Assembly (NCBI RefSeq): GCF_028622875.1
Contig: NZ_CP117709.1
Coordinates: forward strand, 5,831,001-5,895,000
Reading direction: 5' to 3'
Source of the DNA: Streptomyces sp. MMBL 11-1
GTDB taxonomy: Bacteria > Actinomycetota > Actinomycetes > Streptomycetales > Streptomycetaceae
Length of the DNA: 64,000 bases
Shown: positions 45,318 to 55,145 of the stretch, one piece after another
How positions within the stretch are numbered: position 1 is the stretch's first letter
Layout: the number at the start of each line of letters is the position of its first letter
Position numbers and translations under genes: made by a program
The notes under the pieces: model-generated
What the model saw: only the letters and a program-made list of their open reading frames with translations
What the model was told of the DNA's origin: nothing
Databases searched by the model: none

Positions 45318-46280
45318 GTGACGATCCTGACCAACAAAGCAGACAAGATCGACCGTCTCGCCGAGCTGACGCAGAGCTCCGAGACCGTCACCGGCACCAG
45401 CCTGTGGCGCGAGGCGTTCCGCCGGATGCGGTCCAGCAAGATGGCGATCATCGGCGCGGGCATCATCACCACGTTCGTCCTCGTCGCGATCCTCGGCCCG
45501 ATGCTGGCCCCGCACGGGCCCACCGCGCAGATCTGGCGCAGCGAGGTCTTCCCCAACCAGGGCAAGTTCATCGGCATGCGCGGCGAGAACTGGTTCGGCC
45601 TGGACCACCTGGGCCGCGACATGTTCTCCCGCTGGCTCGTCGGGGCCCGGCAGACACTGCTCGTCGGCGTCGTCTCCATGCTCATCGGACTGATCGTCGG
45701 CGCGCTCGTCGGTGTGCTCTCCGGAGCCGCCGCCACCCTCGGCGGCAAGGTCGGCCAGCGCGTCGACACCGTGATCATGCGCTTCACCGACATCATGCTG
45801 TCGCTGCCCTCGCTGCTGCTCGCGGTCTCCATCGCCGCGGTCCTCGGCCAGTCGCTGACCACCGTGATGATCGCCGTGGGTGTCGTCCAGATCCCCATCT
45901 TCGCCCGCCTGCTGCGCGGTTCGATGCTGGTCCAGGGCGGTGCGGACTACGTGCTCGCCGCGAAGGCGGTCGGCATCCGGCGCAAGCGGATCGTGCTCAC
46001 GCAGATCCTGCCCAACTCGCTGAGTCCGGTGATCGTCCAGGCCACACTGAGCCTGGCCACCGCGATCATCGAGGCCGCGGCCCTGTCCTACCTGGGCCTC
46101 GGCAACCCCGACCCGGCCGTACCCGAGTGGGGCGTGATGCTCTCCCAGGCGCAGCGCTTCTTCGACAACGATCCGATGATGGCCGCCTATCCAGCCGTCG
46201 GGATCATCATCACCGCCCTCGGCTTCACCCTGCTCGGCGAGGCCATGCGCGAAGCCCTCGACCCGAAGTTGCGAGGCTGA
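45318..46280 (+). CDS. ABC transporter permease, DppC-type
   Basis: A 320-aa permease of the DppC/OppC family. It has the N-terminal helix MAIIGAGIITTFVLVAILGP, LDHLGRDMFSRWLVGARQTLLVG and the EAA-loop DYVLAAKAVGIRRKRIVLTQILPN, then SYLGLGNPDPAVPEWGVML. GTG at 45318 overlaps closely with the DppB stop (1-bp gap), implying translational coupling. Forms the channel with DppB. Confidence 0.95.
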   Translation: MTILTNKADKIDRLAELTQSSETVTGTSLWREAFRRMRSSKMAIIGAGIITTFVLVAILGPMLAPHGPTAQIWRSEVFPNQGKFIGMRGENWFGLDHLGRDMFSRWLVGARQTLLVGVVSMLIGLIVGALVGVLSGAAATLGGKVGQRVDTVIMRFTDIMLSLPSLLLAVSIAAVLGQSLTTVMIAVGVVQIPIFARLLRGSMLVQGGADYVLAAKAVGIRRKRIVLTQILPNSLSPVIVQATLSLATAIIEAAALSYLGLGNPDPAVPEWGVMLSQAQRFFDNDPMMAAYPAVGIIITALGFTLLGEAMREALDPKLRG

Positions 46281-46286
46281 AGTCCC

Positions 46287-47279
46287 ATGTCACTGCTCTC
46301 CGTTGAGGAACTCAGCGTCACCTTCACCGCCCGCGGCCGCAAGGACGCCACGGCCGTGGACGGTGTCTCCTTCGAGGTCGACCAGGGCCAGGTCGTGGGC
46401 CTGGTCGGCGAGTCCGGCTGCGGCAAGTCCGTCACCTCGCTCGCCCTGATGGGCCTGCTGCCCAACAAGGGTGTGCGCGTCGGCGGCCGTGCCGAGTTCG
46501 ACGGCCAGAACCTCCTGACCATGAACGAGCGGAAGCTGCGCGATCTGCGCGGCAGCCAGCTCGCGATGATCTTCCAGGACCCGCTCTCCTCGCTGAACCC
46601 GGTCGTCCCCATCGGGATCCAGGTCACCGAGATCCTCCAGCGCCACCGCGGGCTGAAGGGCGAGAAGGCCCGCAAGGAAGCCGCGTCGCTGCTGGACCGG
46701 GTCGGCATCCCCGACCCGGACCGGCGGCTCAAGGAGTACCCGCACCAGCTCTCCGGCGGTATGCGCCAGCGGGCGCTGATCGCCATGGCGGTCGCCTGCG
46801 CGCCCCGGCTGCTGATCGCCGACGAGCCGACGACGGCACTCGATGTGACCATCCAGGCGCAGATCCTGGAGCTCCTGAAGGAACTGGTCGACCAGGAGGG
46901 CACCGCCCTGCTGATGATCACGCACGACCTCGGCGTCGTCGCCGGCCTCTGCGACGAGGTCAACGTCCTGTACGCCGGACGGGCGGTGGAATCGGCGGGC
47001 CGCCGCGAGCTGTTCGCCCATCCCACCCACCCGTACGCGCACGGGCTGCTCGGCTCCATCCCGCGCCTCGACGCGCCGCGCGGCGAGCCGCTGCACCCGA
47101 TCCGCGGGTCCATCAACGACAAGATCGCCTGGGCCGACGGCTGCGCGTTCGCACCCCGGTGCGACCACTACACGATGGAGTGCCTCACCGGCACTCCCGA
47201 ACTGACCGAACCACGCACGGCCGGACACCAGGTGCGCTGCGTCAACCCGGTCCTGCCCAAGGCGGAGGTCCCGGCATGA
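46287..47279 (+). CDS. ABC transporter ATP-binding protein, DppD-type
   Basis: A 330-aa ATPase: Walker A GLVGESGCGKSVTSLALMG, signature LSGGMRQRALIAMA, Walker B LLIADEPTTALD. The C-terminal oligopeptide-transporter domain contains Cys-rich GCAFAPRCDHYTMEC and RCVNP, the four-cysteine set that in related Dpp ATPases can bind an iron-sulfur cluster. It starts 6 bp after DppC and overlaps DppF by 4 bp (ATGA). Confidence 0.95.
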   Translation: MSLLSVEELSVTFTARGRKDATAVDGVSFEVDQGQVVGLVGESGCGKSVTSLALMGLLPNKGVRVGGRAEFDGQNLLTMNERKLRDLRGSQLAMIFQDPLSSLNPVVPIGIQVTEILQRHRGLKGEKARKEAASLLDRVGIPDPDRRLKEYPHQLSGGMRQRALIAMAVACAPRLLIADEPTTALDVTIQAQILELLKELVDQEGTALLMITHDLGVVAGLCDEVNVLYAGRAVESAGRRELFAHPTHPYAHGLLGSIPRLDAPRGEPLHPIRGSINDKIAWADGCAFAPRCDHYTMECLTGTPELTEPRTAGHQVRCVNPVLPKAEVPA

Positions 47280-48460
47280 GCCTTCTCGAACTGGACGGCG
47301 TCAAAGTCCACTTCCCGGTCAAGAAGGGCCTCCTCTTCGACCGTACGGTGGGCCACGTCTACGCGGTCGACGGCGTCTCGCTGAGCGTCGAGGCCGGTCA
47401 GACGTACGGGCTGGTCGGCGAGTCGGGCTGCGGCAAGACGACGCTCGGCCGCGCGGTCCTGCGGCTGAACGACATCACCGACGGCGCGGTCGTCTTCGAC
47501 GGCACCGACCTGGCGAAGCTGCCCTCCGAGGAGATGCGGACCTACCGCCGCCGGCTCCAGATGGTCTTCCAGGACCCGCTGGGCAGCCTCAACCCCCGGC
47601 AGAACATCGAGTCCATCCTCGCCGAGGGCATGGCCGCCCACGGGATCGGGAAGGACGCGGCGGAGCGCCAGGAGAAGATCGAGTCCATCCTCGCCAGGGT
47701 CGGCCTGCCGGCCAACGCGATGTCCCGCTACCCGCACGAGTTCTCCGGCGGCCAGCGCCAGCGCATCGGTATCGCCCGCGCGCTGGTGCTGGAGCCGGAC
47801 GTGATCATCTGCGACGAGCCGGTGTCCGCGCTGGACGTCTCGGTCCAGGCACAGGTGATCAACCTGCTGGAGGAGCTCCAGGAGTCCCTCGGCCTGACCT
47901 ACCTGGTCATCGCGCACGACCTCGCCGTGGTCCGGCACATCTCGGACGTCATCGGGGTGATGTACCTCGGCGGGCTCGTCGAGGAGGCCCCGAGCGACGC
48001 GCTGTACGCGGGGCCCCGGCACCCGTACACCAAGGCGCTGATGTCGGCGGTCCCGGTGCCCGACCCCGAGGTCGAGGACCGTCGCGAGCGCATCCTGCTC
48101 CACGGCGACCTGCCCTCCCCGGCGAACCCGCCGACCGGCTGCCGGTTCCACACCCGCTGCCCGTGGGTGCAGGAGACCAAGTGCGCCACGGAGCGCCCGC
48201 CGCTGCTGGACACCGGCGACGGGCACAAGGTGGCCTGTCACTTCACCGCCGAGATCGAGGCCGGGACGGTGAAGCAGACCCTGGCCACGGGGATCGGCGC
48301 GGTGACCGGCACGGAGACGGTGGCGGCCGAAGCGGTGAACACGGCGGAGGCCGAGGACGCCGCGAAGAAGCCCGCGACCGTACCGGCCCAGGCCGACGCG
48401 GACGCCACGGAGAAGGCGGAGGACGCCACGGAGAAGGCGGGGGGCAGCCCCAAGGCCTAG
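47276..48460 (+). CDS. ABC transporter ATP-binding protein, DppF-type, with acidic tail
   Basis: A 394-aa second ATPase: Walker A GLVGESGCGKTTLGRAV, signature FSGGQRQRIGIARAL, Walker B VIICDEPVSALD, and the Cys motif GCRFHTRCPWVQETKC with VACHF. The usual length is about 325-335, and the extra 65 residues are an Ala/Glu/Thr-rich tail ending in a repeat (DATEKAEDATEKAGG) that looks disordered. Last gene of the transporter, with ATGA coupling from DppD. Confidence 0.94.
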   Translation: MSLLELDGVKVHFPVKKGLLFDRTVGHVYAVDGVSLSVEAGQTYGLVGESGCGKTTLGRAVLRLNDITDGAVVFDGTDLAKLPSEEMRTYRRRLQMVFQDPLGSLNPRQNIESILAEGMAAHGIGKDAAERQEKIESILARVGLPANAMSRYPHEFSGGQRQRIGIARALVLEPDVIICDEPVSALDVSVQAQVINLLEELQESLGLTYLVIAHDLAVVRHISDVIGVMYLGGLVEEAPSDALYAGPRHPYTKALMSAVPVPDPEVEDRRERILLHGDLPSPANPPTGCRFHTRCPWVQETKCATERPPLLDTGDGHKVACHFTAEIEAGTVKQTLATGIGAVTGTETVAAEAVNTAEAEDAAKKPATVPAQADADATEKAEDATEKAGGSPKA

Positions 48461-48489
48461 GGAGCGTCCGACACCGGCACAATTGCCCG

Positions 48490-49161
48490 GTGCTCACCGA
48501 ACTGTTCACGCCCTCCGTCCAGCATGCGCTCGACCTCGTCGGGATCTTCGTCTTCGCGATCTCGGGTGCCCTGCTCGCCGTCCGCAAGAACTTCGATGTC
48601 TTCGGCATCGCGGTCCTCGCGGAGGTGACAGCGCTGGGCGGAGGGCTGTTCCGTGACGTGATGATCGGCGCGATCCCGCCCGCCGCCTTCACCGACCTCG
48701 GCTACTTCACCACCCCGCTGTTCGCCGCCGGCCTGGTCTTCTTCCTCCACCCGCACGTGGAGCGCATCCAGGCCGGCGTCAACGTCTTCGACGCGGCGGG
48801 GCTCGGCCTGTTCTGCGTGACCGGCACCGTCAAGGCGTACGAGTACGGCCTCGGGCTCACCGCCTCGGCGGCGCTGGGCCTGGCCACCGCGGTCGGTGGC
48901 GGTGTGCTGCGCGACGTGCTGGCCAACGAGGTGCCCTCCCTGCTGCGCTGGGACCGCGACCTGTACGCGGTGCCCGCGATCGTCGGCGCGACCATGGTCG
49001 TCCTGTGCATCCGCTTCGACACCCTCAACGCCCTGACCAGTGGGATGGCGGTGATCGTCGCGTTCGCCCTGCGACTGCTGGCGCTGCGCTTCCACTGGCG
49101 TGCGCCCCGCGCGTACAACCGCTCCTCCGCACGCGCCGAGAAGGGCTCGGCGGCCACGTAG
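48490..49161 (+). CDS. Trimeric intracellular cation channel (TRIC/UPF0126) family protein
   Basis: A 223-aa membrane protein with about seven helices arranged as two repeats, each containing GGG-x-x-RDV (ALGGGLFRDVMIG and AVGGGVLRDVLANEVP), diagnostic of bacterial TRIC homologues that conduct K+. GTG at 48490 lies 30 bp after the ABC operon. The first helix begins ALDLVGIFVFAISGALLAVRK. Function in Streptomyces is not established. Confidence 0.88.
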   Translation: MLTELFTPSVQHALDLVGIFVFAISGALLAVRKNFDVFGIAVLAEVTALGGGLFRDVMIGAIPPAAFTDLGYFTTPLFAAGLVFFLHPHVERIQAGVNVFDAAGLGLFCVTGTVKAYEYGLGLTASAALGLATAVGGGVLRDVLANEVPSLLRWDRDLYAVPAIVGATMVVLCIRFDTLNALTSGMAVIVAFALRLLALRFHWRAPRAYNRSSARAEKGSAAT

Positions 49162-49187
49162 CGCGAGCCGATCCGGCTCTCAAAAAG

Positions 49188-49201
49188 CTACCGCTCAGTA
49201 G
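49188..49201. promoter_or_regulatory. TetR-like operator before thioesterase gene
   Basis: CTACCGCTCAGTAG is a 14-bp near-palindrome (CTACCG/CAGTAG, one mismatch per half), 24 bp upstream of the thioesterase ATG. Sites of this shape are typical of TetR-family fatty-acid regulators. A TetR gene lies 1.1 kb downstream, but a link is not shown. Confidence 0.55.
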
Positions 49202-49225
49202 GGATGTCGATGTACCGTGCATGCC

Positions 49226-50095
49226 ATGGCACAGGCAGCGACTGAGGCGGCGCAGACCGCACGGGCAACCATCGGCGACAGCGAGTTCGACCGGGACACC
49301 GCGGTCACCCCGCGCGAGGAGGGCGTCTACGACGCCGAGCTCTCCGCGGGCTGGACCATCCTCCGGGCCGTCAACGGCGGCTACCTGCTGGCCCTGCTCG
49401 GCCGGGCCCTGGGCGACGCCCTGCCGCACTCCGACCCGTTCTCCGTCACGGCGCACTACCTCACCGCCTCCGTGCCCGGACCCGCCGTCGTACGCACCCA
49501 GACCGTCCGTACCGGCCGCACCCTCTCCACGGGCCAGGCCTCCCTCTTCCAGTACACCGAGGACGGCGGCGAGATCGAGCGCATCCGGGTCCTGGCCACC
49601 TACGGCGACCTGGACGCGCTCCCCGACGACGTCCGCACGACGGCCCGTCCGCCCGCCATGCCCGACCGGGACCACTGCCTCGGCCCGAGCGACGGCGCGC
49701 CGAAGATCCCCGGCAGCTCCGCCATCACCGACCGCCTGGACATCAAGCTGGACCCGGCGACCGTCGGCTGGGCCGTCGGGGCTCCGTCCGGCAAGGGCGA
49801 GATGCGCGGCTGGTTCGGCCTGGCCGACGGCCGCGACCCGGACCCGTTGTCGCTGCTGCTCACCGTGGACGCCCTGCCGCCGACCTCGTTCGAGCTGGGC
49901 CTGCCCGGCTGGACCCCCACCGTCGAGCTGACCACCCACATCCGCTGCCGCCCCGCCCCGGGCCCGCTGCGTGTCGCCATCACCACCCGCAACCTCGCGG
50001 GCGGCTTCCTGGAGGAGGACGCGGAGGTCTGGGACAGCGCCGACCGCCTCGTCGCCCAGTCCCGCCAGCTGGCCAAGGCCCCGCGCACGGTCTGA
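49226..50095 (+). CDS. Acyl-CoA thioesterase-like (double hotdog) protein
   Basis: A 289-aa TesB-like/4HBT_3 protein. The N-terminal hotdog contains GWTILRAVNGGYLLALLGRALGD and SVTAHYLTASVPGPAVVRTQTVRTGRTLSTGQASLFQ; the C-terminal hotdog has RGWFGLADGRDPDPLSLLLTVDALPPTSF and ending EEDAEVWDSADRLVAQSRQLA. Such proteins hydrolyse acyl-CoA thioesters. ATG at 49226 is preferred to the GTG at 49217 by distance to the operator and typical N-terminal length. Confidence 0.85.
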   Translation: MAQAATEAAQTARATIGDSEFDRDTAVTPREEGVYDAELSAGWTILRAVNGGYLLALLGRALGDALPHSDPFSVTAHYLTASVPGPAVVRTQTVRTGRTLSTGQASLFQYTEDGGEIERIRVLATYGDLDALPDDVRTTARPPAMPDRDHCLGPSDGAPKIPGSSAITDRLDIKLDPATVGWAVGAPSGKGEMRGWFGLADGRDPDPLSLLLTVDALPPTSFELGLPGWTPTVELTTHIRCRPAPGPLRVAITTRNLAGGFLEEDAEVWDSADRLVAQSRQLAKAPRTV

Positions 50096-50316
50096 GGCGC
50101 GCTTCATTCCCGGACCGCGGACTCCGGACCGACGCCGTGTGCCCCGGCGTTCGCGGCGACCACCTCGCACAGCCGGCGGCGGCGTGGCCGGCGTTCAGGG
50201 CGCCTTGACGGACGCCGCCACGAACGCCTCGGCCGGCCCTTCGGCCACGGCCTGCTCGCCGACCGGTCGCCGGGCACCGGATCCACGTGCACGGCGCCGG
50301 CCCGGCGCGCGCCCCG

Positions 50317-50943
50317 TCACTCCTCGTCCAGCCAGTGCTCGCGGCCGACCGAGACCAGCCGCAGCCGACGCCGGGCCACCCGGACGACCTCCCGCTCACC
50401 CGCAGGGCCGGCCTCCAGCAGGGCCGACGCGGTGATCACCATGTGGTCCACATAGAGGCCGCCCAGCATCAGCAGGTCCTCCGTGCTCCACCCGGCCGAC
50501 CCCGGCTCCTCACGCAGTGCGAGCGCCACCTCCTCCGCGAACCGCAGCAGTTGGGCGGCGATGGCCACCCGCACCGGGCCCACACCGCCGTGCTGCTCGC
50601 GGGCGATGAACCGGAAGTGGGCCGGCTGCGCGCCGACATGACGTGCTATCACCTCCACGCTGCGGTCCAGCCGTTCCTCGCTGTCGCCCGTCTCCGCGAG
50701 CACCGCGCCGATCAGTCCATGCAGGCTGCCCAGGGTCTCCTCGACCAGGGCGACGCCGAGCGCGGCGATGTCCTCGAAGTGCCGGTAGAAGGCGGTCGGG
50801 GTGACCCCGGCGGCCCGGGTGACCTCGCGGAGGCCCAGGCTGCTCAGGCTCTGGTGTTCCAGCAGGGCGAGCGCCGCGTCCAGGAGGGCCTGGCGCGTCC
50901 TGAGTTTCCGGGTCTGGCGGACTCCGGCGGGCATGTGACTCAT
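50317..50943 (-). CDS. TetR/AcrR-family transcriptional regulator
   Basis: A 208-aa repressor. The N-terminal helix-turn-helix is RQALLDAALALLEHQSLSSLGLREVTRAAGVTPTAFYRHFEDI (described by residues 16-60); residues 65-208 are the ligand-binding helices, including FIAREQHGGVGPVRVAIAAQL. ATG at 50943 begins MSHMPAGVRQTRKLRTRQ. It is divergent from a small membrane-protein gene; the 64-bp intergenic region probably carries both promoters and an operator. The 221 bp downstream (50096-50316) contain no gene. Confidence 0.9.
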   Translation of the reverse strand: MSHMPAGVRQTRKLRTRQALLDAALALLEHQSLSSLGLREVTRAAGVTPTAFYRHFEDIAALGVALVEETLGSLHGLIGAVLAETGDSEERLDRSVEVIARHVGAQPAHFRFIAREQHGGVGPVRVAIAAQLLRFAEEVALALREEPGSAGWSTEDLLMLGGLYVDHMVITASALLEAGPAGEREVVRVARRRLRLVSVGREHWLDEE

Positions 50944-51007
50944 GCCATTCAGTAAACAACCGTTCTCCGAGTCGAGGAAGGGGCTCGGGGTTTAGACTTT
51001 TGAGTCA

Positions 51008-51238
51008 GTGAACACTCGTACTCCGAATGGTTTCCCCACGGCTGTTCGAACGGTACTCGTCGCCGCACAGAGAGGTCCCGCCGTGCTCGCCCTCGTCGCC
51101 GCGCTGCTCCTGCTGGGCATCGTCCTCGGAGCGGTCGCCCACCTCCCGCTCCCGCTGTCCCTGGCGGCCGCGGCCCTGATCGGCTGCTGGCTGCTGATCT
51201 TCGCCGTACGCGAGCGCGCGTCGCGCCGCACCCGTTGA
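51008..51238 (+). CDS. Small two-helix membrane protein
   Basis: A 76-aa hydrophobic protein with helix one near 24-43 (GPAVLALVAALLLLGIVLGA) and helix two near 48-66 (LPLSLAAAALIGCWLLIFAV), ending in a basic RERASRRTR tail. GTG at 51008. It is divergent from the TetR gene and may be its target. No recognised family. Confidence 0.65.
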   Translation: MNTRTPNGFPTAVRTVLVAAQRGPAVLALVAALLLLGIVLGAVAHLPLPLSLAAAALIGCWLLIFAVRERASRRTR

Positions 51239-51343
51239 CCACCACCGCCGCGCCCGTACCGAAGGCCCGCGCCCGTACCGAAAGCCCCGCGCCCGCGCCC
51301 GTCGAGCCTGCCGTTCCCGGATCGATCCGAAGGAGCTCGCACT

Positions 51344-51739
51344 ATGACCCTCACCGACTTCGCCCGCCGCGTGACCGACTCCGGCACCGAAGCCGTTACG
51401 GGAGCCGAGGCTGCCGGTCCCGACACCGGCGCCGCACCGGAAGCGACCGGGCGGGCCCCCGCCCCTGACGCGGGCACGGATACCGCGGCCTCCCGGGCCG
51501 TGGGCCGGGAGGCGGACGGTCTGGCCGTCGCCTCGTTCGTCCTCGGCCTCGTCGGGCTGCTGGTCTTCAACATCCTGCTCGGGCCCACCGCGATCGTGAT
51601 GGCCCTGCTGGCCCTCGCCCGCCGCACCCGCCGCCGGGGACGCGCCCGGCTGGGCCTCGCCCTGGGCATCGCCGACCTCGTCGTGCTCGCCGTCCTCGTC
51701 ACCGGCAACGGCGCGGTCGCCTGGGACTTCGGCGGCTGA
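51344..51739 (+). CDS. DUF4190-type membrane protein
   Basis: A 131-aa protein: residues 1-55 are hydrophilic and Ala/Thr-rich, then [65 protein letters not shown] helices (by position 57-125) characteristic of DUF4190. ATG at 51344 follows GAAGGAGCTCGC. It probably anchors in the membrane; role unknown. Confidence 0.7.
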   Translation: MTLTDFARRVTDSGTEAVTGAEAAGPDTGAAPEATGRAPAPDAGTDTAASRAVGREADGLAVASFVLGLVGLLVFNILLGPTAIVMALLALARRTRRRGRARLGLALGIADLVVLAVLVTGNGAVAWDFGG

Positions 51740-51744
51740 CACGC

Positions 51745-51880
51745 CCCCCGCGCGACTCCATGAGGCGTGCCCGCCCCCGCGCCCCCACGAGACACGCCCC
51801 CCCCACGCGACCCCATGAGTCGCTCCCGACGCCACCCCATGAGTGGCCCCGACGCGACCCCACGAGACGCCCTCCCCGTT
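51745..51880. repeat. Degenerate tandem repeat of CGCGACCCCATGAG-type units
   Basis: At least five units related to CGCGACCCCAYGAG occur at about 24-27-bp steps (near 51748, 51780, 51807, 51830 and 51855) in the gap before the cysteine desulfurase gene. No gene is supported in 51740-51972. Confidence 0.7.
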
Positions 51881-51972
51881 CCGGACCGGGCCCCTCCGCG
51901 GGCGTGCGCGGGGACCGGGCCGTGACGCGCCCGGCATGCGCCCCACCCCGGGCTCGTAGAATCGGCCCCACC

Positions 51973-53142
51973 ATGGCTTACCTCGACCACGCCGCGACCA
52001 CCCCGATGCTTCCCGAAGCGATCGAGGCGATGACCGCCCAGCTCTCCGCCACCGGCAACGCGTCCTCACTGCACACCGCCGGACGCCGGGCCCGCCGTAC
52101 CGTCGAGGAGTCCAGAGAAGCTCTCGCCGACGCCCTCGGCGCACGCCCCAGCGAGGTGGTCCTCACCTCCGGAGGCACGGAGGCCGACAACCTCGCGGTG
52201 AAGGGCCTCTACTGGTCCCGGCGTGACGCCGACCCCCGCCGCACCCGGGTCCTGGCCGGCCCCGTCGAACACCACGCCGTCCTGGACGCCGTCGACTGGC
52301 TGGCGGAGCACGAGGGCGCGACCGTCGACTATCTCCCGGTCGACCGCCACGGCCGGGTCCACCCCGAAGACCTCCGCGAGGCGATCCTCCGCGACCCCGA
52401 CGACATCGCGATGATCACCGTGATGTGGGCCAACAACGAGATCGGCACCATCATGCCGGTCCGGGAACTGGCCGCGGTGGCGGCCGAGTTCTCCATCCCC
52501 ATGCACGCCGACGCGGTCCAGGCCTTCGGCCAGCTGGAAGTCGACTTCGCCCGCTCCGGACTGGCCGCCATGACGGTCAGCGGGCACAAGATCGGCGGCC
52601 CGTTCGGCATCGGCGCGCTGCTGCTGGGGCGCGACCACACCCCCGTACCCGTCCTGCACGGCGGCGGCCAGGAGCGCCACGTGCGCTCCGGCACCCTGGA
52701 CGTGCCCGCCGTCGCCTCCTTCGCGGTCGCCGGACGGCTGGCGGCCGAGCGGCGCGAGGAGTTCGCCCGGCGCGTGGGCGCCCTGCGCGACGAGCTGGTG
52801 ACCGCCGTACGCCTGGCCGTGCCGGACGCCGTGCTCGGCGGCGACCCGGACCCGGCCGGACGCCTGCCCGCCAACGCCCACTTCAGCTTCCCCGGCTGCG
52901 AGGGCGACTCCCTGCTCCTGCTGCTGGACGCGCAGGGCATCGAATGCTCCACCGGCTCCGCCTGCACCGCCGGGATCGCCCAGCCCAGCCACGTACTCCT
53001 GGCCACCGGGACCGATCCGGACCTGGCCCGGGGCACCCTGCGCTTCTCGCTCGGCCACACCTCGACCGAGGACGACGTGAAGGCGCTGGCCGAGGCGATC
53101 GGCCCGGCGGTGGAGCGGGCGAGGACGGCCGGGCTCAGCTGA
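51973..53142 (+). CDS. Cysteine desulfurase (NifS/IscS-like)
   Basis: A 389-aa PLP enzyme mobilising sulfur from cysteine. Motifs are [10 protein letters not shown] at the start, HH in [15 protein letters not shown] lysine in [15 protein letters not shown] and the persulfide cysteine in [13 protein letters not shown]. It lies about 860 bp from mnmA on the same strand, with a convergent amidase between, and is the likely sulfur donor for MnmA 2-thiolation, as in other bacteria where the two are neighbours. ATG at 51973. Confidence 0.94.
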   Translation: MAYLDHAATTPMLPEAIEAMTAQLSATGNASSLHTAGRRARRTVEESREALADALGARPSEVVLTSGGTEADNLAVKGLYWSRRDADPRRTRVLAGPVEHHAVLDAVDWLAEHEGATVDYLPVDRHGRVHPEDLREAILRDPDDIAMITVMWANNEIGTIMPVRELAAVAAEFSIPMHADAVQAFGQLEVDFARSGLAAMTVSGHKIGGPFGIGALLLGRDHTPVPVLHGGGQERHVRSGTLDVPAVASFAVAGRLAAERREEFARRVGALRDELVTAVRLAVPDAVLGGDPDPAGRLPANAHFSFPGCEGDSLLLLLDAQGIECSTGSACTAGIAQPSHVLLATGTDPDLARGTLRFSLGHTSTEDDVKALAEAIGPAVERARTAGLS

Positions 53143-53182
53143 CGGCGGCGCTCGGAGCGGGGCCCAGCCGTCACAGGCGCCG

Positions 53183-53944
53183 CTACGCCGTCGCCGACGG
53201 CGTGGGGGAGGGGCTGGGCGGCGCCGTCGCGGCCCGGCGCACCAGCTCCAGGTACCGGTCCCAGTCCCAGTGCGGGCCCGGGTCCGTGTGGTCGGTGCCC
53301 GGCACCTCCACGTGCCCGATGATGTGCTCCCGGTCGACGGGTATGCCGTGCCGCGCGCAGATCGACGCCGTGAGCCGCGCCGAGGACGCGTACATCGCCT
53401 TCGTGAGGTCCTTCGGCCGGTCCACGAACCCCTCGTGCTCGATGCCGATGCCCCGCTCGTTGTACGCGCGGTTGCCCGCCTGGTACGCCACGTCCAGCTC
53501 GCGGATCATCTGCACCACCCGCCCGTCCTGCCCCACGATGTAGTGCGTCGCGGCCTGGTGGGCGGGGTCCTGGAACACCCTCACCGCGCTGGCGAAACTG
53601 CCCTGGGTGACATGGATGATCACCCGGTCGATGGGGAAGTCGTCGGGGCGGTCCGCACGCCGCCAGTTCGCCTCCGACGCGGCCACCCAGGTCGCCCCCG
53701 CGTAGTCCAGCTCGCCCGGCTTCCTCGGCTTCTCGACCCCGGGCACCTGCCACCACAGGCGCTTCACCCGGTCGCGCACGAGCACGGCGGCGGTGCCGGC
53801 GGCCACCACCGCACCGCCGCCGATCAGCAGCGCGCGCCGGCCGACGCCGTCCGCCGGCTTCTTCCGCGAGGACGAGCCCGAGGACGAGCCCGAAGACTTT
53901 CGTGAAGGCTCGCGCGCACCCCGGGTGCTTCCGTTGTTCCCCAT
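53183..53944 (-). CDS. N-acetylmuramoyl-L-alanine amidase (Amidase_2), Tat-type signal
   Basis: A 253-aa zinc amidase cleaving peptidoglycan stem peptides. The N-terminal Ser/Lys-rich region precedes RRALLIGGGAVVAAGTAAVLV, a twin-arginine-like signal anchor. Zinc ligands are expected at His in RVIIHVTQG, at His in ATHYIVGQDG region and in DHTDPGPHWDW; GIGIEHEG carries the catalytic Glu. A C-terminal Pro/Ser tail follows. Convergent with the cysteine desulfurase gene by 40 bp. ATG at 53944. Confidence 0.9.
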   Translation of the reverse strand: MGNNGSTRGAREPSRKSSGSSSGSSSRKKPADGVGRRALLIGGGAVVAAGTAAVLVRDRVKRLWWQVPGVEKPRKPGELDYAGATWVAASEANWRRADRPDDFPIDRVIIHVTQGSFASAVRVFQDPAHQAATHYIVGQDGRVVQMIRELDVAYQAGNRAYNERGIGIEHEGFVDRPKDLTKAMYASSARLTASICARHGIPVDREHIIGHVEVPGTDHTDPGPHWDWDRYLELVRRAATAPPSPSPTPSATA

Positions 53945-54005
53945 GTGACCGTCAACGCATATCCGCGAGCGTTCGGTTCCCGGCGACCCGTACCCTGGAG
54001 GGGCT

Positions 54006-55142
54006 ATGACTCAGACTTCCCAGCGCCCCCTGCGTGTCCTCGCCGCGATGTCGGGCGGCGTGGACTCCGCCGTCGCCGCGGCCCGTGCCGTCGAGGCGGG
54101 CCACGACGTGACCGGTGTCCACCTCGCCCTCTCCGCGAATCCCCAGTCCTTCCGGACCGGGGCGCGCGGGTGTTGCACCATCGAGGACTCCCGGGACGCC
54201 CGCCGTGCGGCCGACGTCATCGGTATCCCCTTCTACGTCTGGGACCTGGCGGAACGCTTCCGCGAGGACGTCGTCGAGGACTTCGTCGCGGAGTACGAGG
54301 CCGGGCGCACGCCCAACCCCTGCCTGCGCTGCAACGAGAAGATCAAGTTCGCCGCGCTGCTCGACAAGGCCCTCGCCCTCGGCTTCGATGCCGTGTGCAC
54401 CGGCCACTACGCGACCGTCGTGCTCACCGAGGACGGCAGCCGTGAGCTGCACCGCGCCTCCGACATGGCCAAGGACCAGAGCTATGTGCTCGGCGTCCTG
54501 GACGAGAAGCAGCTCGCCCACGCCATGTTCCCGCTCGGCGACACCCTCACCACCAAGGACGAGATCCGCGCCGAGGCCGAGCGCCGGGGCCTGGCCGTCG
54601 CCAAGAAGCCCGACAGCCACGACATCTGCTTCATCGCCGACGGCGACACCCAGGGGTTCCTGGCGAACCGCCTCGGCGGCCCGGCCGAGGGCGACATCCT
54701 CGACGAGTCCGGTACGAAGCTGGGCACCCACGAGGGAGCTTTCGGCTTCACCATCGGCCAGCGCAAGGGCCTGAAGATCGGCCACCCGGCCCCCGACGGC
54801 AAGCCGCGCTACGTGCTCGACATTTCCCCGGTGAACAACACCGTCACCGTCGGCCCCGTCGAGGCCCTCGACGTGACCGCGCTGACCGCCATCAAGCCCC
54901 GCTGGTGCGGAACACCCCCGTCCGGCCCGGGCACGTACACCGCCCAGCTCCGCGCCCACGGCGGCGAGACTGAAGTCACCGCCGAGCTGGTCGACGGCTC
55001 CGAGCTGCACGTCACCTTCACCGAGCCGGTCCGGGGCGTGGCCCCCGGCCAGGCGGTCGTCCTGTACGACGGCACCCGCGTGGTCGGCTCGGCCACCATC
55101 GCCACGACGGCCCGCCGCGAGCGGGTGGCGACGGGCGGCTGA
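54006..55142 (+). CDS. mnmA: tRNA-specific 2-thiouridylase
   Basis: A 378-aa enzyme thiolating U34 of tRNA-Lys, -Glu and -Gln. PP-loop [13 protein letters not shown] near residue 15; catalytic cysteines in [12 protein letters not shown] and [17 protein letters not shown] and the [13 protein letters not shown]-terminal region are all family marks. ATG at 54006 has CTGGAGGGGCT upstream. The stop is 3 bp from the converging hydrolase stop. Confidence 0.97.
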   Translation: MTQTSQRPLRVLAAMSGGVDSAVAAARAVEAGHDVTGVHLALSANPQSFRTGARGCCTIEDSRDARRAADVIGIPFYVWDLAERFREDVVEDFVAEYEAGRTPNPCLRCNEKIKFAALLDKALALGFDAVCTGHYATVVLTEDGSRELHRASDMAKDQSYVLGVLDEKQLAHAMFPLGDTLTTKDEIRAEAERRGLAVAKKPDSHDICFIADGDTQGFLANRLGGPAEGDILDESGTKLGTHEGAFGFTIGQRKGLKIGHPAPDGKPRYVLDISPVNNTVTVGPVEALDVTALTAIKPRWCGTPPSGPGTYTAQLRAHGGETEVTAELVDGSELHVTFTEPVRGVAPGQAVVLYDGTRVVGSATIATTARRERVATGG

Positions 55143-55145
55143 GGC

